NCBI GenBank assembly: GCA_013995675.1
Contig: VWRR01000015.1
Coordinates: 186,001 to 250,000, forward strand
Direction of reading: 5' to 3'
DNA length: 64,000 bases
DNA from: Cyanidiococcus yangmingshanensis
Lineage: Eukaryota > Rhodophyta > Bangiophyceae > Cyanidiales > Cyanidiaceae
The notes under the pieces were generated by a model. The model saw nothing but the letters and a program-made list of their open reading frames with translations, was not told the origin of the DNA and searched no databases. This document shows positions 1 through 8,461 of the stretch, piece by piece (position 1 is the stretch's first letter; every line of letters begins with the position of its first letter). The translations under genes and the position numbers were made by a program.

Positions 1-496
1 AGAAGAGAGGCAATTTTCAGCATTTAAAAGAGTACCACGGGACGAGTTTCGCGTCAGCCACGGGCGGGCGTTGGAGCTAGCTAAATGAACTGATTCATGC
101 AGCTTGCTCGTAATCACCCGGTACTTTGTACAAGCAGATATTCCTGATGCGCGAACGATACGATACGCTCCATACAAGCAACCGATTTGGAACCAAAATC
201 GGCGATTGCAGCGCAGTAAACATATATCATAGTTGACGTTGCGAGCGTACCGCTACTGGGAACGTTTGTATAAAGTTTGTGACTCTACGCGGAACTTGCA
301 GGCTGTGTACGCGTAAACCAACTTCTTTGCAAGTCCCGTCCTTGCTGCTCTGTTTTGGAACTGAGATTATAAGAGCACGAAGCTTCTGCTTCGTTGGAAG
401 TCTCTCTGGGCACGAAACGGTACGTAGACAAAGTTACCTAAGGACGCTAACGTGTAACCTGCTTCAGCTCGACACAAACGAGTAAGCATCAACCCA
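1..496. other. Left edge and V-ATPase upstream region
   Basis: No open frame here reads like a protein. A TATAAAG motif lies at 269-275, about 220 bases before the V-ATPase start codon. It could be a promoter element if the 5' leader is long, but its distance makes this weak. Nothing else was seen. Confidence 0.3.
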
Positions 497-3070
497 ATGT
501 TTCGTTCTGAGGATATGGTCCTGCTTCGGATATACTTCCAGAGGACAGCAGCGCACGCCTGCGTTGAAGAGCTCGGCCGTCGAGGTGTCGTCGAGTTTCG
601 TGACCTTAACGTGAAAGCTTCGGCTCTGCAACGGACTTTTGCGAGCGAGCTGAAGCTTTGTGACGAGATACAACGCAAGCTGCGGTTTCTTTCTGATCAA
701 GTTCAAAGAAACCTGACAGTTGCTTCCAGTCGGTTGGAGGGCCCAGGGCAACGCAATGAAATTAAGGCTCCAGGAACTTCGCGTGAACGCGTTGACGCCG
801 CGGACTTGGGAAGTCTGGAAGACCTTGACGCGCAGCTGCGTCGACTGGAGGTCGATCTCACTGAGATGAACCTTCATTGGGACGCTTTGCAGCGCGAGCT
901 CGTGGCAATCCTAGAACACGAGTACGTCCTTGAGCTGGGAACTGGAATATTTTCAGAGGCCACCGCCGTGCAATCTACGGTCTCACAGTATGGTACGCTC
1001 CCATTATTAGAGGCGAAAGACATACTAACCGAAGACATCACTCCAGAAGAGCCGCACGAAAGTCTTGACGCGAGATCCATGCCCCACAATCTAGAAGGAG
1101 GCATAGATCTGAGTTGTACCCCGGTGAATGCGCTTTTGAATGTGTTTGCTGGCACTGTATCGACCAAACATCTAAGCGCGTTTGCGAGAATGATTTTTCG
1201 CGTATCTCGAGGAAACTCATTTCTGCGATGGGTTTCGCTGCCTGAACCTGTGCTTGACGTCGATAGCGGAGAAAGCGTTTCAAAAGCCGTTTTTGTTCTA
1301 TTTTTCCCGGGACAACATTTGCGTTTGAAGTTTTCTCGAATATGCGAAGGGTTTTACGCGACCCGTTATGCGTTTCCAGACTCGAACATTGAGCGGAACC
1401 GCCTTCAATCTGAGCTTGTCCAGAGAAGACGCGAGCTAGAGGCGGTTATGGAGACGACACAGAGGCAGCGCACTGATGTTCTCACTGACATTGCAATGAA
1501 TGTGGAAATATGGAATGCCAGAGTATCCAAAGAAAAGGCGATCTACTACACTTTGGACAAACTGAACTACGATGTCTCCGAGCGAGTCTTCGTGGGCGAA
1601 TGCTGGTGTCCGAGGCTTGAAGTTGAAGAGGCTCGAGCAGCGATACATATTGGAGATATTCGTTCGAACGCTCAAGCACCTTCTGTTCTGGAGGAGCGCT
1701 ATACAGAAGAGCAACCACCGACGTATTTCCGTTGCAACCGTTTCACATCTGTCTGGCAAGATATTGTCGAAGCGTACGGTGTCGCAGGGTACAAAGAAAT
1801 GAATCCGGCACCATGGTCCATCGCGACGTTCCCTTTCTTATTCGCAATCATGTTTGGCGATGTCGGGCATGGCCTACTCATGACAGTAGCGGCATTGTAT
1901 GTTATTTTCCGCGAAAGACAATGGAAACAACGCAAACTCGGAGATCTTTTGCAAGCTGTGTATGATGGACGTTACTTAATTCTCCTAATGGGCGTTTTCT
2001 CTATTTTCACTGGTCTTATCTATAACGAATGCTTCGGAATTCCTTTGAATTTGTTCGGTTCGACATGGAAATGGACCCGAGGATCAGCAATTGCTTGCGG
2101 GGTGGATAATTGTCGGAATCCGGGAATGTCCATGCCACCGAAACGCACTTATCCGTTTGGTTTTGATCCGGCCTGGAAGATTGCTGGAAATAGCCTCACG
2201 ATGCTGAATTCCTTTAAGATGAAGTTGAGCATCGGCTTCGCGGTTTCCCAAATGACTCTGGGCATTATTCTCTCCTACTATAATGCAAAGTTCTTCACCC
2301 AAACGGTTGATATTTGGCACGTGTTTGTGCCTCAAATCTTCTTCTTTCTGGGTATTTTCGGATACCTTCTTCTTCTGATATTTTGGAAATGGTCAATCAA
2401 TTGGAATGCTCCTGGAGCAGGATCGCCCCCCGACCTCAAGGCAGTGCTGATCGGAATGTTTATGTCGCCGGCATCACTACCCCCAGGTTTGCGGCTTTTT
2501 CAAGGCCAACATATCTTGCAGATTGCGTTGCTCTCCATCGCGGTGGTCACTGTTCCATGGATGCTTTTTGCAAAGCCCTTTATTTTGCGACATCGTTTTA
2601 AGAGGCATCAACGTGAAGCCTACACTCGGTTGCATAACGGTGATCCAATCAGCTCTGGTGCCGAGGTCGAGAGCACAGATTTAGACCAGCATAGCAAGTC
2701 GGAGACCCATGGGAATGAGACAAGCTTTGCAGAACTATTCGTCAACAACATGATACATACGATCGAGTTTGTCCTGGGTGCGATATCAAACACCGCCTCA
2801 TACCTGCGGTTGTGGGCGCTCTCGCTAGCACATGCTGAACTAACTGACGTTTTTCTACAGAAGATATTGTATACAGCGCTCAAAACCACGAACATCCTCG
2901 CTGTTATGGTTGGATTTACTTTGTGGCTCGGGCTGACCATCGGCGTTCTAATGCTTATGGAGTCTCTTTCGGCATTTCTCCATGCACTGCGACTTCACTG
3001 GGTTGAATTTCAGAACAAATTTTACAATCTCCATGGATCGGGTGCGAAATTTACGCCGCTTCGTCTTTAA
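497..3070 (+). CDS. VHA-a: V-type proton ATPase subunit a
   Basis: This is the large membrane subunit of the V-ATPase V0 sector. It carries protons between the c-ring and the two half-channels, in vacuole or endomembranes. The 857 residues match the usual 800-870. The N-terminus (SEDMVLLRIYFQR, then AHACVEELGRRGVVEFRDLN) is the family signature. The cytosolic half runs to about residue 430. The membrane half begins at about 437 with FPFLFAIMFGDVGHG, followed by several hydrophobic segments. The essential arginine is Arg771 in SYLRLWALSLAHAELTD. ATG at 497 gives the expected N-terminus, and there is no sign of introns or breaks. Family membership is as good as certain; the exact membrane is not shown by the sequence. 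Confidence 0.97.
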   Translation: MFRSEDMVLLRIYFQRTAAHACVEELGRRGVVEFRDLNVKASALQRTFASELKLCDEIQRKLRFLSDQVQRNLTVASSRLEGPGQRNEIKAPGTSRERVDAADLGSLEDLDAQLRRLEVDLTEMNLHWDALQRELVAILEHEYVLELGTGIFSEATAVQSTVSQYGTLPLLEAKDILTEDITPEEPHESLDARSMPHNLEGGIDLSCTPVNALLNVFAGTVSTKHLSAFARMIFRVSRGNSFLRWVSLPEPVLDVDSGESVSKAVFVLFFPGQHLRLKFSRICEGFYATRYAFPDSNIERNRLQSELVQRRRELEAVMETTQRQRTDVLTDIAMNVEIWNARVSKEKAIYYTLDKLNYDVSERVFVGECWCPRLEVEEARAAIHIGDIRSNAQAPSVLEERYTEEQPPTYFRCNRFTSVWQDIVEAYGVAGYKEMNPAPWSIATFPFLFAIMFGDVGHGLLMTVAALYVIFRERQWKQRKLGDLLQAVYDGRYLILLMGVFSIFTGLIYNECFGIPLNLFGSTWKWTRGSAIACGVDNCRNPGMSMPPKRTYPFGFDPAWKIAGNSLTMLNSFKMKLSIGFAVSQMTLGIILSYYNAKFFTQTVDIWHVFVPQIFFFLGIFGYLLLLIFWKWSINWNAPGAGSPPDLKAVLIGMFMSPASLPPGLRLFQGQHILQIALLSIAVVTVPWMLFAKPFILRHRFKRHQREAYTRLHNGDPISSGAEVESTDLDQHSKSETHGNETSFAELFVNNMIHTIEFVLGAISNTASYLRLWALSLAHAELTDVFLQKILYTALKTTNILAVMVGFTLWLGLTIGVLMLMESLSAFLHALRLHWVEFQNKFYNLHGSGAKFTPLRL

Positions 3071-3542
3071 GCGCCGACGCTTAGATAGAGTGGCAACATG
3101 CGCAAAACCAGTTATTCTCAGATGATAACCCTTCACTGCATGCGATGACATACATTGAAAACGATCCTTTCGAGTGACGCGCATCGTTGCAAGTACGTTT
3201 TAGCTCCTGAGCTGGGATATGGACCATATTACCACCGCCGGTGGGTGCATCGAAAACATACTAACCAGCTCGTTCTCGCTCTCTGTGATATGTACCCATC
3301 CGTTTCAAGACCACCTTGGTCGTTCCTTCTAGCGACGTTCCACATCACGATCTAAAAATGATGCTATCGAATGCTTTCAGAGTGGTCGCTCTATTCGGCT
3401 TCCCATAGGCACTTGGAGGTTCTCCCAAATGCTAACTGATTTTTCACAAACCTCAGTTATGAAATTCAGAAATCCCTGACGAGGCGTGGCGCGATGCAAA
3501 TTTATATCCTCGTTGGATGCCTCTTGGGGATGATAAATTAAC
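3071..3542. other. Intergenic, V-ATPase to P450
   Basis: No gene was seen. A TTTATAT stretch at 3501-3507, about 40 bases before the P450 ATG, could be its TATA element. Confidence 0.3.
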
Positions 3543-5171
3543 ATGCATATGCCGCTACACCGCGGTCTGCTCTTTGCGGGGACGGCGCTGGGAACGTACG
3601 CTATAATCCAGTTGCTCGGTAGCCTTACGACACATGGGCGTTGGTACTGGAGGCAATGGTGTTCGAGGAGAAATCAAAGTGCAGGCCTGAGGGAAGTGAT
3701 CTCGGGTGCAGGGCCTCTGCCCCTACCTTTTTTGGGTAACTCCTTGTACTTTACGCGTGTTGGTTTTTTTCGAGCGCTTTATGAGTCGTGCTTGAAACGT
3801 CAAGTGACACTTCTTTGGTTTGCAAGCTCGCCGCTTCTTGTTGTCTCCGACGCAAACCTTGTAAAGCAAGTTCTGACAAGTCGCATTTATGAGAAGCCAC
3901 GGTATTTCGGGTATCGATCCCGCACGGTCAAGGCTGCTTTGGAACTGCATCAGAAAGCAGAGCTGATGAGGGAGAGGATCGAGCTCGGAAGCACGCCGGA
4001 GAGCGAAGCGAACGTAGAAGATCCATCTCGAGCCGCCCTTCTGAACCTCATCGACGACTCCATTAATTTGATAGCGGAGGATACCGAAAGATTTTTCGAA
4101 ATGCTTGTAGCTGGAGAATTTGCGGGAAAGGATACATATAGGCACATTCAGCAGTTTTACGTCAAGCTGAACTGCAAGGTGCTCTTCGGACTCTGCCTTT
4201 CGGATAAGGAGGCGGCTCGTATTGCAATGGCAATCGAGAAAGCTGGCGATGAATTCAGCAAACGAATGATATTACCTCAGCGTGGTCTCTTTGCCTGGAC
4301 AGCAAATGTGAGCTACATCTGGAATACTTCTGTGCTGCTTCTATTTGGACAGAGAATTCTGCGCCATTTGCGCTCGAGCTCTCACCCCTGGATACATGGG
4401 TGGGTGGGTAAAGTAGGACGACTGCGACAGCTCGCAAAAGTTTTGGGGCTGCTCATGGCGGCTACTCAGACAGTGCCCATCGCTGCAAGTTGGGCTTTGA
4501 TCTCGATCGGCTCGCACGACAAAATACGTCGAAAGCTCGTGGTGGAAGCTCGCCGACTACTTGCGGAACATTCGCCAGAAAAGCATTTGGCCGATAAGGC
4601 GGATTTTGATGCAGTTGTGACTTCAGAAACCATCGCGCCAGCCTCAGAGTTTTCGCTGCGTCACGAAAAGCTCAAATCAAACTTCCTGTCTGATCTTTTC
4701 CGAAAAGATTCCTTCATAGATGCGACAATAAGGGAGACCTTGCGGCTCTATCCGCCATTTCCGATAATCCAACGCCAGGCTCAATGCGATAATTTTTTGG
4801 GCGACGTACTTGTTCCAGCTGGTGCTATTGTTGCAGTGGTTCCGTGGCTCATGCATCATCATCCAGCATACTGGAATCACGCCGAAGTATTCGATCCGGA
4901 CCGTTGGACCAGCGATGGGTCTGATGCTTACCGACATGGAGATGCTCCATCAGACTACTGCTACATACCCTTCGGGCGTGGAAGGAGAATGTGCGCCGGC
5001 AATCCTCTGGCCATGATTGAACTGAAGTGTCTTGTTCTCTTCGCGGCTCTACGTGAACATGATTGGTGCTGCGTGGTTGAGACGCGAGGAAACCGTAGCA
5101 TTGAAAATTCTAAGATACAGTTTCCTTCACTGACGATGCGTCCGCCTCGCTTCTCCCTGAGGAATCTGTAA
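3543..5171 (+). CDS. Cytochrome P450 monooxygenase
   Basis: This is a heme-thiolate monooxygenase of 542 residues. A hydrophobic N-terminal anchor (residues about 8-25) suggests the microsomal type facing the cytosol. The ExxR motif of the K-helix is Glu398/Arg401 in the segment ending RETLRLYPP. A PDRW-type motif (FDPDRW) follows, then the heme loop PFGRGRRMCAG with ligand Cys484. The I-helix carries AATQT where most P450s have (A/G)Gx(D/E)T, so the acidic residue is replaced by Gln. The segment between about residues 100 and 300 is diverged. Subfamily and substrate cannot be read from the sequence; sterol, carotenoid and other lipid roles are all possible. Another ATG lies two codons downstream. 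Confidence 0.93.
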   Translation: MHMPLHRGLLFAGTALGTYAIIQLLGSLTTHGRWYWRQWCSRRNQSAGLREVISGAGPLPLPFLGNSLYFTRVGFFRALYESCLKRQVTLLWFASSPLLVVSDANLVKQVLTSRIYEKPRYFGYRSRTVKAALELHQKAELMRERIELGSTPESEANVEDPSRAALLNLIDDSINLIAEDTERFFEMLVAGEFAGKDTYRHIQQFYVKLNCKVLFGLCLSDKEAARIAMAIEKAGDEFSKRMILPQRGLFAWTANVSYIWNTSVLLLFGQRILRHLRSSSHPWIHGWVGKVGRLRQLAKVLGLLMAATQTVPIAASWALISIGSHDKIRRKLVVEARRLLAEHSPEKHLADKADFDAVVTSETIAPASEFSLRHEKLKSNFLSDLFRKDSFIDATIRETLRLYPPFPIIQRQAQCDNFLGDVLVPAGAIVAVVPWLMHHHPAYWNHAEVFDPDRWTSDGSDAYRHGDAPSDYCYIPFGRGRRMCAGNPLAMIELKCLVLFAALREHDWCCVVETRGNRSIENSKIQFPSLTMRPPRFSLRNL

Positions 5172-5470
5172 GAAATCTAGGCTATCTTGATGCCTCTCGA
5201 GAGAGGATGTCCAGGTCCTGTGTGCTTCAAAAAAGAATTTTTCAGGCGGGGAAAATCCGCCATCATTTCCCTTGCATTTAAGACGAAAGCTTATCTTTTC
5301 AGTAATTGATACAGAAGCATGCTGATCTAGTCCCTAGGTGGCCTCGATTTATCTAGACATAAACAACTTGGTCATCTATTTCCCGCTCTGGAATGTTTTG
5401 CGGAGTATTTCTATAGTTTTCAATACAGGTCACCCTTCGCATATCGAAACTTAGGCTCAGCCCAGAAAAC
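5172..5470. other. Convergent 3' region of P450 and TDP2-like genes
   Basis: About 300 bases between two facing stop codons. The sequence is AT-leaning and no gene was seen. Confidence 0.3.
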
Positions 5471-6328
5471 TTAGAATCGAAGCTCACCATATACGCCATA
5501 GTGGTCTGATGGAAAAACTGAAACAGGTAGGCGTTCCCTCCCAATCAAACGTATCGCATTCGCTCGAAATGGCTCTGTGTAAAAGATGCGGTCGAAACGC
5601 GCTCTCGGTCTAACGCGATAGGGCAAATCTCTGATCTTGTTTGTGTTCGTACGCGTGTCCCAGGTAAAGCGAAAATGCTGTGGTTCTCCCATCTCGACAA
5701 AAAGGTCATGAAGCCTCTTTCCTCCTGCAGCTCGACGCTTGGCGAGCTCTTGCCTGAGTTTCTCAGCTTCCTTATCACGAAAATTTGTATCTCCCGCGAA
5801 GATTGCAGGCGCGCTATGTCGAGCCATCTCCGACGCAATCCAGCGCATTTGTTCTAAACGTGCATCAGCGCTTGTAACACCAGATTCCAGATGTGAGGTG
5901 AATATTCGCAACACGATATCGTCATCAGAGGCTTTCGGGGAGAGCTCGACAGAAAGCAAGCCCCTTCCCTGAGTTGTATTTTCGAATTCGGTATACTCGT
6001 AGCCACGTACGTGAGACACGTCGCGTTTCACAAAGGCCATTACGAAATATGTTTGCTCAGAAGGCAGTCCAAGATCAACAATAGGTTCGTATTGGTCGCT
6101 TAGATAACGTAGCAACAGCTTGTAACTAGAGTTCTCGCAACGAGTCGTGTTAGGTGATCGATTGTCTTTCCCGCCCTGCCAGAAGGAAAAAGGCATATCA
6201 GATACCTCTTGCAAGAGCACCACACAGGGTTTTTCAACCAACACCGCATCCGCTATCGCTGAGACCCGCTCATAACCAAACGGAGTATCAAAATCGATAT
6301 TCCACGTGATTAAACTGAAATACGACAT
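5471..6328 (-). CDS. TDP2: TDP2-like endonuclease/exonuclease/phosphatase domain protein
   Basis: This is a Mg-dependent phosphoesterase of the EEP fold, closest in motif pattern to tyrosyl-DNA phosphodiesterase 2, which removes topoisomerase II peptides from 5' DNA ends. All the expected motifs are present in order: TWNID (Asn10), LLQE (Glu41), SHLES, AGDTNFRD (Asp180), TWDTRTNTN, RFDRIF and SDHYG (His276). The TWDT and RFDRI boxes favour TDP2 over AP endonucleases or sphingomyelinases. At 285 residues it is only the catalytic domain, lacking the N-terminal ubiquitin-binding UBA domain of animal TDP2. The ATG at 6328 sits directly before the first beta strand. Activity on DNA versus RNA or other substrates is inferred. 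Confidence 0.82.
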   Translation of the reverse strand: MSYFSLITWNIDFDTPFGYERVSAIADAVLVEKPCVVLLQEVSDMPFSFWQGGKDNRSPNTTRCENSSYKLLLRYLSDQYEPIVDLGLPSEQTYFVMAFVKRDVSHVRGYEYTEFENTTQGRGLLSVELSPKASDDDIVLRIFTSHLESGVTSADARLEQMRWIASEMARHSAPAIFAGDTNFRDKEAEKLRQELAKRRAAGGKRLHDLFVEMGEPQHFRFTWDTRTNTNKIRDLPYRVRPRARFDRIFYTEPFRANAIRLIGRERLPVSVFPSDHYGVYGELRF

Positions 6329-6443
6329 CAGCTCGCGTTCTCCTTTTACCTTTAGGCAAACGATATAACTTAGATATAAATGAAAACTTCAAATCAACCA
6401 GCGAAGCATAAGTCAAAACAGAGCTTGGAGATATGGTTCTCGA

Positions 6444-6641
6444 CTACCTGGTGAGCCTCTGCTTCAAACGAGCGTGTTCATAGAATCGAATTTTTCGATA
6501 TTTTGCGAGTCGCTTAGGTTTATCGTCACGGATCCGAGTGCAAGGCGCGCATAGTGTCCGCTCGTCTTTGATCTTTATGGCATCGAAGAAAGCCTCAGGT
6601 TGCCGAGTTTTTATTGATCTGACGCCAGTTTTGATTCTCAT
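6444..6641 (-). CDS. Small basic protein, unknown
   Basis: A 65-residue ORF from ATG at 6641 is very rich in Arg and Lys, with a highly basic end (AKYRKIRFYEHARLKQRLTR). The same frame stays open upstream for 70 more codons without an ATG, so a spliced first exon is possible. The C-terminal FYE surrounded by basic residues faintly recalls small organelle ribosomal proteins of the bS21 type. The match is too short to name it. It could also be a chance ORF. Confidence 0.35.
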   Translation of the reverse strand: MRIKTGVRSIKTRQPEAFFDAIKIKDERTLCAPCTRIRDDKPKRLAKYRKIRFYEHARLKQRLTR

Positions 6642-7041
6642 GTTAGGTGAGAAACCTCTGCACCACGCAGCCTCCAGTTTCCATGTGTGAAATGCGGCAA
6701 TCTGAGGATTGCTGAACAAAGGAGTGCGAATGCTGCATGGAAAAACGAGCTCTTGAATGGTGAAAACTGCAAATGATCTTGCATATATACGGAAATGGCC
6801 TCGGCTTTTTTCAAGGATACACAAGCTGGTGATCACCGGGAAGCTACTCAAACCAATGGCCCTGTACGATTAATTAAGAGAGATTACCAGAGATCGAAAC
6901 CTATACGATTCCGTTTAGGCCCACGCTCGGACTCCGCTAAAGTCCGTTTCTGCTCACTGAGGGTCCGAAAAAGTCGCGTAAAGTCTCAGAGCGCTTTTCT
7001 ACTAATGTAAAGGAGCGCTGATTTCGTGTAACCAAACGGTG
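6642..7041. other. Upstream of small basic ORF, downstream of ABHD17-like gene
   Basis: No conserved gene was seen. A TATATA element lies near 6784-6789, on the upstream side of the small basic minus-strand ORF. Confidence 0.25.
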
Positions 7042-8136
7042 CTATCGGTTTCTGTCCGAGCCCCATTTTCGAATACGCAAAGGAACTCTCAGAAAAGGCA
7101 AGCGTGAAGGCTCCGATCGGTGGGTTTCTCTTTCGGAGAAAAAAGCTGCGCAGTATCGAAGAAAAGAACGAATTCGCTGCAATACACTGGATAGGTAGTG
7201 CAGTTCGATATCATTGTGAGCGGCTTTTTCGAGCCAAAGCGGCTCAGTTTTTTGCGGGCAACGCTGGTATAACCTCTTGCCATGACAGATAGGAACCACG
7301 TCATCCAGCAACCCATGGATAATGAGCACAGGGGCTTTGATGAGATGCATCCGATCTAGGGAGGGAAACATATCCAGACAAGAGACCGTGCAACGAATAT
7401 CAGGATCTACAATGCGTAAGCAACTCATAAGAGGTGCTATTAAGATAACGCCACCCACGGGAACCCTAGAGGCTAATTCGACCGTCGGTCCTGTGCCGAT
7501 TGAGCGTCCGATGAGCAGGACCCTTTCGGGAGGAACGCCAGTGTCAATAAGATATCGATAGCAAGCATGGATGTCTCCGTAAAATCGACTTTCCGACGGA
7601 CGCATGCTACAGGGTAGCGAAAGCCCGTAGCCAGTATAGTCATAAGCCATGGCGCTGCACCCCAGAGCTGTTGTTAAAAGCTGTATGTAAGCTCCAGCCG
7701 ATGCAAGGTCTTCTGCATTGCCGTGCGAATAGAGAATCGTGAAGAACTCTTCCGGGAGGCCCTGTCTCTGTCTCCGCTGTTGCGGAATGCAGATATGCGT
7801 ATCTTTGTCAACAGATCGATTTAGTGGCATAGAAAAGCCCAGGCTTGCACTAGAATTTCGCCCGTTAATTGCAACTTCACCTCTTCTACGCCCTTCGGAG
7901 GATCTTACCCGCTGGCGGACTGAGCGGAAAAGCTCCTCAACCTCAGATCTTTCAACCAAAGCTTCTTGTTCATGACGCTCTGAACGTTTTTGAGAAGCCG
8001 TTCGAAACAGCTTTGGCAGAAAACTTCGCCGTTGTTTCGAGCCAGAAGCCGTCTCTCGTTCATGCGTACGCTGTCGAATAACCGGCCTCTCGAGTGCTCC
8101 ACAGGTTATAAAATAACACCGGTATGCGTGAGTCAT
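7042..8136 (-). CDS. ABHD17: ABHD17-like alpha/beta hydrolase (protein depalmitoylase family)
   Basis: This is a serine hydrolase with the order of motifs seen in ABHD17, enzymes that remove palmitate from membrane proteins. The oxyanion region reads YSHGNAEDL, the nucleophile elbow GRSIGTG (Ser212), the acid lies in IHGLLDDVVP (Asp278) and the base in KAAHNDIEL (His307). The tail HNDIE is typical of the family. The open frame extends 13 codons further upstream, but only from TTG; ATG at 8136 gives 364 residues. The first 125 residues are poorly conserved and basic. Two cysteines near the N-terminus (positions 7 and 12) could be palmitoylation sites, as in animal ABHD17. The substrate is not known. 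Confidence 0.85.
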   Translation of the reverse strand: MTHAYRCYFITCGALERPVIRQRTHERETASGSKQRRSFLPKLFRTASQKRSERHEQEALVERSEVEELFRSVRQRVRSSEGRRRGEVAINGRNSSASLGFSMPLNRSVDKDTHICIPQQRRQRQGLPEEFFTILYSHGNAEDLASAGAYIQLLTTALGCSAMAYDYTGYGLSLPCSMRPSESRFYGDIHACYRYLIDTGVPPERVLLIGRSIGTGPTVELASRVPVGGVILIAPLMSCLRIVDPDIRCTVSCLDMFPSLDRMHLIKAPVLIIHGLLDDVVPICHGKRLYQRCPQKTEPLWLEKAAHNDIELHYLSSVLQRIRSFLRYCAAFFSERETHRSEPSRLPFLRVPLRIRKWGSDRNR

Positions 8137-8219
8137 GAGCTGTCCATATCCAAAATAATCCTGGATGTGAGTCAAGCGAGTACTGTGGGGGACGAGGCGG
8201 CTGAAATACCATTTTGGAG

Positions 8220-8227
8220 TATAAAAG
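8220..8227 (+). promoter_or_regulatory. TATA box in a divergent promoter
   Basis: A perfect TATAAAAG sits in the 154-base space between the ABHD17-like gene (minus, starts 8136) and a 56-codon plus-strand ORF (starts 8291). It is 64 bases before that ATG and oriented to drive the plus strand. Confidence 0.5.
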
Positions 8228-8290
8228 CCCCATTTCTAGGTATACAGAGGTGCGTTTGAAGTTCTTAAGACCTTTCGCGCCAGTGTACCA

Positions 8291-8461
8291 ATGACCCAGC
8301 AGCTAGTTACGAGAGGTCGTAAAGACCGAAACTTTAAAGAGAACGTAGTAGTAGCTCAGAAAATACAGGCGGTTTTTGGTTACGCTCAGAGAGCATATCA
8401 TGACCGGCTCGAAAGCGCACCTCAGAATCGGATTCCGTTGCTGATTCGAAAATCCGAATGA
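8291..8461 (+). CDS. Candidate 56-residue microprotein
   Basis: An ATG-initiated 56-codon ORF is preceded by a TATA box at 8220-8227. The product is basic and amphipathic, with QKIQAVFGYAQRAYHDRLE near the middle and a hydrophobic-basic end (RIPLLIRKSE). It has no cysteine pair and no membrane segment. I do not recognise a family. Its composition is protein-like rather than random, and placement behind a TATA box at normal distance supports it. It would be missed by a 60-codon cutoff. Confidence 0.42.
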   Translation: MTQQLVTRGRKDRNFKENVVVAQKIQAVFGYAQRAYHDRLESAPQNRIPLLIRKSE

